Source: JAWKOK01 sp963765875 (GTDB lineage Bacteria > Chloroflexota > Anaerolineae > Caldilineales > Caldilineaceae). From it: 64,000 nucleotides of DNA. The position numbers were made by a program, and so were the translations under genes. The notes beneath the pieces were generated by a model. That model was not told where the DNA came from and ran no database searches. It saw only the letters and a program-made list of their open reading frames with translations. Positions 58,155-64,000 of the stretch are shown in pieces. The first letter of the stretch is position 1. Each line of letters opens with the position of its first letter. Location of the stretch: positions 558,001-622,000 of the forward strand of contig CAVXYK010000006.1 of assembly GCA_963765875.1 (NCBI GenBank). Direction: 5' to 3'.

Positions 58155-58959
58155 GCTCGTAACGCCTGCGCCGTTGACCGAGCCGGTTGCCCAGCCCGAC
58201 GACGAACTTTTCGCCTTTGCCCGGCAGTTGGCCGACGCCAGCGCGGCCATCATACGACGCTACTTCCGCCAGGACTATCAGGTCGAGTTCAAAGAGGATG
58301 AGTCACCGGTTACGATTGCAGATCGCAAGGCCGAAGAGGTCATGCGCGCAATGATCATGGAGCGCTATCCCGAACATGGCATCTTCGGTGAAGAGCATGG
58401 CCGCTACCAGCCGGATGCTCGGTATCAGTGGGTGCTCGATCCCATCGACGGAACCAAGGCATTTGTTGCCGGCAGCTACCTTTTCGGCACGCTGATCGCC
58501 TTATTGGATGAGGGACGGCCGCTTCTGGGCGTCATCCATCACCCGCTGCTGGACGACCACCTGATCGGCAACGGTCAGGGCGCATGGCTCAACGGACGCC
58601 AGGTTCATGTGCGTCCGTGCCAAAGGCTTGACAAAGCAATTCTGCTCAATACGGATCACTGGAACGTCGCCAACCACCAGGACAGAGACGCCTTTGAGTC
58701 ACTGAGCCGACGCGTGCAGCGCTACAATAATTGGGGCGATTGCCACGGCTACTACCTGGTCGCCACCGGCGGGGCTGACATTATGACTGATCCGATTCTC
58801 AATGACTGGGACCTCATGGCTTTGATCCCGATCATTGAAGGAGCCGGCGGTCGAATCACCGACTGGCAGGGCGGCGCGGTCATCGGCGGCAATGGCGCAG
58901 TGGCCACAAGTGGAGAGTTACATGACGAGGTTATTGCGCGGTTGAATCCGACAGGGTGA
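58147..58959 (+). CDS. Inositol monophosphatase family protein (histidinol-phosphatase-like)
   Basis: 270 residues. Motifs of the lithium-sensitive phosphatase family are all present: SPVTIADRKAEEVMRAMI, HGIFGEEHGRYQPD, WVLDPIDGTKAFVAGSYLFG (metal-binding DPIDGT) and LNDWDLMALIPIIEGAGGRI. The G-T-K-A-F stretch and short length resemble histidinol phosphatases of this family. It dephosphorylates an inositol, sugar or histidinol phosphate in the cytoplasm. Its start overlaps the TPR gene by 8 bases. Its stop codon (TGA 58957-58959) lies inside the first unit of an 8-bp tandem repeat. Confidence 0.9.
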   Translation: MSKLVTPAPLTEPVAQPDDELFAFARQLADASAAIIRRYFRQDYQVEFKEDESPVTIADRKAEEVMRAMIMERYPEHGIFGEEHGRYQPDARYQWVLDPIDGTKAFVAGSYLFGTLIALLDEGRPLLGVIHHPLLDDHLIGNGQGAWLNGRQVHVRPCQRLDKAILLNTDHWNVANHQDRDAFESLSRRVQRYNNWGDCHGYYLVATGGADIMTDPILNDWDLMALIPIIEGAGGRITDWQGGAVIGGNGAVATSGELHDEVIARLNPTG

Positions 58960-59044
58960 CAGGGTGACAGGGTGACAGGGTGACAGGGTGACAGGGTGAC
59001 AGGGTGACAGGGTGACAGGGTGACAGGGTGACAGGGTGACAGGG
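58951..59044. repeat. 8-bp tandem repeat (ACAGGGTG), about 11.75 copies
   Basis: A perfect array of ACAGGGTG units covers 94 bases, starting within the last codons of the phosphatase gene. The unit is not a multiple of three, so change in copy number after the stop would not matter, but slippage in the first unit would alter the C-terminus. The same word recurs in the inverted repeat at 56752-56821. Confidence 0.9.
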
Positions 59045-59072
59045 ACGAATTCTACATCACCTTGTCACCTCC

Positions 59073-59372
59073 TCACTCTTCCGCGCATTTGGGGCAGTAG
59101 AGCGGATCGTCCAACTCGAGGACGTGCCTCGTGCAGGCGGAGAAGGTAATGACAACCTGTTCGCGCAGGAACTTGCGCCGGACCTCAGCCTCAAGGCCAA
59201 GATCTCGGCAGTTGCTCGTGATCAATGTTTCGGGGACTGGGCAGTTATCGCAGAGTTTGCGACGCCAGGCTCGCTGATTGTTGGGGTTTGCCTCCAACAG
59301 ACGGCACTCCTCAACGTTCTTCCCGCGAAAGTAGTCCCCGTAGAAATATCGACAGTTTACCGGGTTACCCAA
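59073..59372 (-). CDS. Small Cys-rich protein, probable zinc-binding, TTG start
   Basis: The chosen start is TTG at 59370-59372, with GGGAG 8 bases upstream and five bases after the stop of the previous gene. An ATG at 59450 would overlap that gene by 74 bases and add an unlikely N-terminus. The 99-residue product has CRYFYGDYFRGKNVEECRLL, LCDNCPVPETLITSNC and a final DDPLYCPKCAEE, about eight Cys arranged as putative zinc sites. Proteins of this pattern recur in Chloroflexota, without known function. It is probably cotranscribed with the upstream HTH-like gene. Confidence 0.65.
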   Translation of the reverse strand: MGNPVNCRYFYGDYFRGKNVEECRLLEANPNNQRAWRRKLCDNCPVPETLITSNCRDLGLEAEVRRKFLREQVVITFSACTRHVLELDDPLYCPKCAEE

Positions 59373-59376
59373 GGAC

Positions 59377-60591
59377 TCAATTCTCCCAATAGGACGGATC
59401 GTCAAGATCGGTGGGGCCAAGGTCGCCGCCGATGAGAGAATCCGGGTCAAGCATCAGTTGGTTGGCCAGTTCATCCCTGCGCCCTTCTTGCTCCGGCAAT
59501 AGCCAGCCAAATTCAACTTCGAGGGCGACCATATACTCGAGCTCAGCTTCGAGCAGGTGATATTCTTCATGCGAAAGCGGCAACTTCCCCTGGTCTGCAT
59601 CATCAAGACGCTCTAGGTACGAATTGTACGCTGTGCAAGTCTCGCCAGCATCATGAAACGAATCTTCAACAGCGCCGTCAGTCTCCAACAGATCCCAGAG
59701 GGTATCGGTCTGTGACGAACCGGTATCCCAGCCAAAGAGCGTCATGGCTGCGTCAGCGGCCGAAGCATCCCGGTCGACCTCTGTTTCGCGCTTGTCGTCG
59801 CCGGGCAGACCACCCTCTTCACGGACAGTATATCCTTCGTCGACCAACTGCAAGTCACTCAGTTCATGCAGCAAGTAGTGCAAGTCGTCCGTTGGGATGT
59901 CAGAGCGGAAGGCCCCACGTGCAATCAATTTGGCCGCAAGTTCAGCGGTGGGCATCGCCTTCCGGATCTGCTTGTCATCTCTGACTACAGCTTCAGCAAG
60001 ACGCGCTACTGCGACATTCCGACCATGGATGGCCCTACCATCACGCGACTCATGTGGCTGTAACCGAAACAGATAGTGACCTGCCACAGCATCGACCACT
60101 TGTATGATGATGCTGTCTCCGCGACCGCCGCCGACGTGATCGATCCACTGACCAAATTCAGCCCCCAACGAAAGCGCCCACGTCTTCTGTTCGATGTATG
60201 CGGCCGCGGTCAATGTCGGACCGTTGAGAAGTTCAATGGTCAGCGTACGTGAAAGCGGGCGGTAGGCCTGGAAGAATTCGGGAAAGAAGGCTGCGTGTTC
60301 CAATTCGTCCAACATGAGAAAACCCTTCCGGGCTTCCCTCGCTGTCAACGGGTGTCGGAACGTGTTCTCAGCCAACAGATTGGACAACCAACCGTAGCTG
60401 CCACGCGAGACCGGCACCGCCTGGTACAGCCCACTCACTGCTTTATACACCGTACTTCGTCCACCGGCGCCGACCGTTCGCAACTGCTTGATCTCGCTAA
60501 GCAATTCATCTACCGTCAATGGCTCCGAAGAACCACTGAGGACTTCTGCTACACAGGCCGAGTAGCTTGGCTCTCTCTCAGCTTTTGACAT
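59377..60591 (-). CDS. Hypothetical protein with N-terminal winged-helix-like domain
   Basis: 404 residues. Residues 8-75 read YSACVAEVLSGSSEPLTVDE then GGRSTVYKAVSGLYQAVPVS and GSYGWLS, which resembles a HARE-HTH/winged helix of the type found at the N-terminus of DNA-associated proteins. The middle section is beta-rich (IELLNGPTLTAAAYIEQKTW). The last 130 residues are very acidic (DELANQLMLDPDSLIGGDLG). No catalytic motif is recognised. It precedes the small Cys-rich gene by five bases, so the two are likely a unit, perhaps a transcription-associated pair, by inference. Confidence 0.65.
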   Translation of the reverse strand: MSKAEREPSYSACVAEVLSGSSEPLTVDELLSEIKQLRTVGAGGRSTVYKAVSGLYQAVPVSRGSYGWLSNLLAENTFRHPLTAREARKGFLMLDELEHAAFFPEFFQAYRPLSRTLTIELLNGPTLTAAAYIEQKTWALSLGAEFGQWIDHVGGGRGDSIIIQVVDAVAGHYLFRLQPHESRDGRAIHGRNVAVARLAEAVVRDDKQIRKAMPTAELAAKLIARGAFRSDIPTDDLHYLLHELSDLQLVDEGYTVREEGGLPGDDKRETEVDRDASAADAAMTLFGWDTGSSQTDTLWDLLETDGAVEDSFHDAGETCTAYNSYLERLDDADQGKLPLSHEEYHLLEAELEYMVALEVEFGWLLPEQEGRRDELANQLMLDPDSLIGGDLGPTDLDDPSYWEN

Positions 60592-60728
60592 GATGACGGC
60601 TAAATCCTCCGTTCACCCAATTTCGTGTTCGCAAATGCGCCACAAATCCATTATCGCACAGGTATGTTTCGGTGTCTATTAAGGCCACTTTGCCCGAGGG
60701 CTACCGCTTTCTCATACCGTGTATCGCC

Positions 60729-60750
60729 CCTGCTTGAGCAGGACTATAAT
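60729..60750 (+). promoter_or_regulatory. Promoter region with palindrome upstream of threonine synthase
   Basis: CCTGCTTGAGCAGG (60729-60742) is a perfect 5-bp inverted repeat around TTGA and lies against TATAAT at 60745-60750. This is a typical operator position. No good -35 hexamer was seen. Confidence 0.4.
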
Positions 60751-60844
60751 ACCTACATTTGTGCCGGGTTTCCCACAGCGAAGCAGCCTGTAGTAAGATT
60801 TAGCGATTCGTACAGTTCTGCAAATCTACGCAGGAGGTATCTCC

Positions 60845-62155
60845 ATGCTACACAATGAACGACCGAATACAGCCGGATTGCGCTGCCTGCGCTGCGACAC
60901 GATCTACGCCAACGACAAGCTCGACTACGTCTGCCCACATCACGCCAATGTGGGCAGCGACATGGGCTCGCTCGACGTCCTCTATGACTACGATGCCATC
61001 GGAAAATCGGTCAATCCGATTGATCTGGTTGGCGACCCTGATCGCTCGATCGGACGCTGGACACCACTTCTGCCGATTTCTTCCCGGTCGAGTCTGCCTC
61101 CGTTGGCAGTCGGTGACACGCCGTTTACGCGACCCCGACGGTTGGGAGAAGCCCTCGGCATGTCCAACCTGTTTGTCAAAGACGACGGTCGCAACCCAAG
61201 TGGTTCCCTCAAAGATCGAGCCTCGGCCATCGCAGTGGCACGCGCCCAGGAAAAGGGCAGCGGAATCGTCGCCACGGCCAGCACCGGCAACGCGGCAGCC
61301 GCACTTGCGGGCCAGTGCGCCGCAGCCGGCCAGCCAAATGTGATCTTTGTGCCCAAGACCGCGCCCCAGGCCAAGATAGCCCAACTACTCATCTACGGCA
61401 GCACCGTCCTGGCCGTCGACGGCAGCTATGACCAGGCATTCGATCTCTGCGTGGAAGCCTGCTCCGAATTTGGTTGGTACAATCGCAACACCGGGTACAA
61501 CCCCTATATGACGGAAGGCAAGAAGACGGTGGCGTATGAGATTGCGCAAGGGCTGGCCGGAGGCGGGCTTCGACAAGATCAGTCGCTGGAGCGGGAGACA
61601 CTGTTTGCAGCGCCGGATGCGGTCTTTGTCTCGGTCGGTGATGGATGCATCATTGGCGGCGTGCACAAAGGGTTCCGTGATCTGCTGGCCTTGGGTTGGA
61701 TCGAACGTATGCCGCGCATCTATGGCGTGCAGTCGACGCGCAGCGCCGCCCTCTACAACGCCTGGCGATCGGGTCAAGAGATCCCGGATCCGTTCCCCGC
61801 AACCACCCGTGCCGACAGCATCAGCGTAGACTCGCCCCGCGACCCGGTCAAGGCGCTCAACGCTGTCCGCCAGACCGATGGCGCCTACGTTGCGGTCGAG
61901 GATGAAGCGATCCTTGCGGCCATGCAGCCCATGGCGCGACTGGGCGCCGTCTTCGCAGAACCCGCCGGGGCAGCGGCCCTCGCCGGGCTGCAACAAGCGC
62001 GTGCGGACCAACTCATCGGCGATGACGAGACGGTGGTGATCATCAACACCGGCAATGGCTTGAAGGACGTGCCTGCGGCGATCCAGATCACTGGCGGCAC
62101 GACAATTATTGAACCGACGCTGGACGCGGTGCGTGAGGCGTTAGAGAGGCGATAG
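60845..62155 (+). CDS. thrC: Threonine synthase
   Basis: 436 residues, start at 60845 after CAGGAGGT. The N-terminal CLRCDTIYANDKLDYVCPHH is a zinc-ribbon-like segment seen in some threonine synthases. The PLP lysine is in DDGRNPSGSLKDRASAIAVA, and the phosphate-binding loop is IVATASTGNAAAALAGQCAA. The C-terminal RLGAVFAEPAGAAALAGLQQ is also typical. The enzyme converts O-phosphohomoserine to threonine and phosphate. A related PLP enzyme follows at 62331. Other PLP lyases with this fold cannot be completely excluded, so the symbol is tentative. Confidence 0.82.
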   Translation: MLHNERPNTAGLRCLRCDTIYANDKLDYVCPHHANVGSDMGSLDVLYDYDAIGKSVNPIDLVGDPDRSIGRWTPLLPISSRSSLPPLAVGDTPFTRPRRLGEALGMSNLFVKDDGRNPSGSLKDRASAIAVARAQEKGSGIVATASTGNAAAALAGQCAAAGQPNVIFVPKTAPQAKIAQLLIYGSTVLAVDGSYDQAFDLCVEACSEFGWYNRNTGYNPYMTEGKKTVAYEIAQGLAGGGLRQDQSLERETLFAAPDAVFVSVGDGCIIGGVHKGFRDLLALGWIERMPRIYGVQSTRSAALYNAWRSGQEIPDPFPATTRADSISVDSPRDPVKALNAVRQTDGAYVAVEDEAILAAMQPMARLGAVFAEPAGAAALAGLQQARADQLIGDDETVVIINTGNGLKDVPAAIQITGGTTIIEPTLDAVREALERR

Positions 62156-62165
62156 ATCGGCGTAA

Positions 62166-62186
62166 GGACAGGTCTGCGACCTGTCC
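62166..62186. repeat. Family D palindrome, copy near 62 kb
   Basis: GGACAGGTC (62166-62174), centre TGC, GACCTGTCC (62178-62186). It matches the element at 24279 and lies between two PLP-enzyme genes. Confidence 0.7.
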
Positions 62187-62330
62187 CCTACGCGACGAGA
62201 TGCCGCCACAGGATTGACACCCAATTCCATGTGGCATAGACTGACTTGACCAATTGTTCTTGACATCATTTCGTCTCTGATGCGGGTCTCGAATCCGAGC
62301 AGAGGCGCCAATCCGCCTGGAGATACTTCC

Positions 62331-63717
<1,387 letters not shown>

Positions 63718-63726
63718 CAAAAACGA

Positions 63727-63760
63727 TCCACGAAGAGCACGAAGGGGCACGAAGAAAGGC
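63727..63760. repeat. Half copy of the CCACGAAG-type repeat
   Basis: ATCCACGAAGAGCACGAAGG followed by GGCACGAAGAAAGG matches one arm of the hairpin at 51020-51090 with some differences. No partner arm is present. Confidence 0.45.
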
Positions 63761-63809
63761 CTTGGGAATCGTTTGCCGCAACGAACCAGTTCAAAAAACC
63801 GAACCAGCC

Positions 63810-64000
63810 ATGACCTCAGAAAACTTCTGGCAAGGAAAAAACGTACGCCTGCGTGCCATCGAGCCGGAAGATGCACCGATCTTCTACGAGTGGAATCTGG
63901 ACACGCGGACGGCGCAGTTGGTCGATTTCATCCGGCCACCGCAGTCTATGACTGCCGTCAAGGAGTGGGCGCAGAAGCAGGCCATCAACCGCTCCAAGAA
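63810..64000 (+). CDS. GNAT-family N-acetyltransferase, 3' end outside window
   Basis: The ATG at 63810 opens MTSENFWQGKNVRLRAIEPE followed by DAPIFYEWNLDTRTAQ, the typical N-terminus of RimJ/RimL-type GNAT enzymes. Only 63 residues are visible before the right edge of the window, so the acetyl-CoA motif cannot be checked. Substrate unknown. Confidence 0.75.
   Translation, partial: MTSENFWQGKNVRLRAIEPEDAPIFYEWNLDTRTAQLVDFIRPPQSMTAVKEWAQKQAINRSK

Overview
The window looks like a chromosomal segment of a free-living Chloroflexota bacterium, most like Caldilineae/Anaerolineae-type genomes. This is inferred from gene content and was not tested by search. The DNA is GC-rich. It has many polytopic GT-C glycosyltransferases, two-component-propeller proteins, sulfatases with sugar ABC transporters, and a ChlI-ChlD chelatase gene. 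No rRNA, tRNA, CRISPR array, phage or plasmid gene was found. Many genes that are otherwise complete are split by single-base frame changes (about 18 in 64 kb). They keep coding sense on both sides of each break, so consensus indel errors explain most of them better than real decay.

Layout. 1-7.5 kb: a partial URO-D-family gene, then three large membrane glycosyltransferase-like genes. 7.8-11.7 kb: AGE-family epimerase, secreted fasciclin protein, SMP-30-like lactonase, GNAT. 11.9-15.8 kb: CNNM/CorC-type transporter, DUF4260-TetR operon, a small unknown protein, a PIG-L deacetylase. 16-19.8 kb: a GrdB-like reductase gene with an in-frame UGA and a SECIS-like hairpin, a membrane protein, an M20 peptidase, a SnoaL protein. 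20-26 kb: MFS-GntR pair, membrane protein, Gfo/Idh/MocA oxidoreductase plus zinc alcohol dehydrogenase, adenosine-specific kinase. 26-33 kb: a broken SGNH lipoprotein gene, SnoaL-MFS pair, Ap4A phosphorylase-like enzyme, DUF333 lipoprotein, OsmC and Crp/Fnr. 33-37.5 kb: a propeller sensor abruptly joined to a DUF389 fragment, a candidate standalone ncRNA, and a pentapeptide protein. 37.6-42.5 kb: malonyl-CoA-synthetase-like ligase, class V aminotransferase, helicase-like ATPase. 42.6-51 kb: a sulfated-glycan locus of three sulfatases around a complete sugar ABC transporter without an ATPase. 51-54.3 kb: ECF sigma, anti-sigma-like protein and a polymer-forming membrane protein. 54.6-59 kb: ChlI/ChlD chelatase gene with a candidate programmed -1 frameshift, TPR protein, inositol-phosphatase-family enzyme. 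59-64 kb: Cys-rich protein with an HTH-like partner, threonine synthase, a second PLP enzyme, and a partial GNAT.

The intergenic DNA is unusually rich in short fold-back repeats. At least four families can be recognised. One (family A, about 130 bp) has 16-bp terminal inverted repeats and 6-bp flanking direct repeats. One copy sits inside a family B element, and excising it in silico restores the family B end, so these behave like small non-autonomous mobile elements (MITE-like).

The two most interesting gene-level observations are the Sec-type UGA with a well-placed bacterial SECIS-like hairpin at 16670-16701, and the A8 slippery run at 55741-55748. At that run a -1 shift would fuse a ChlI-type ATPase to its ChlD-type partner.
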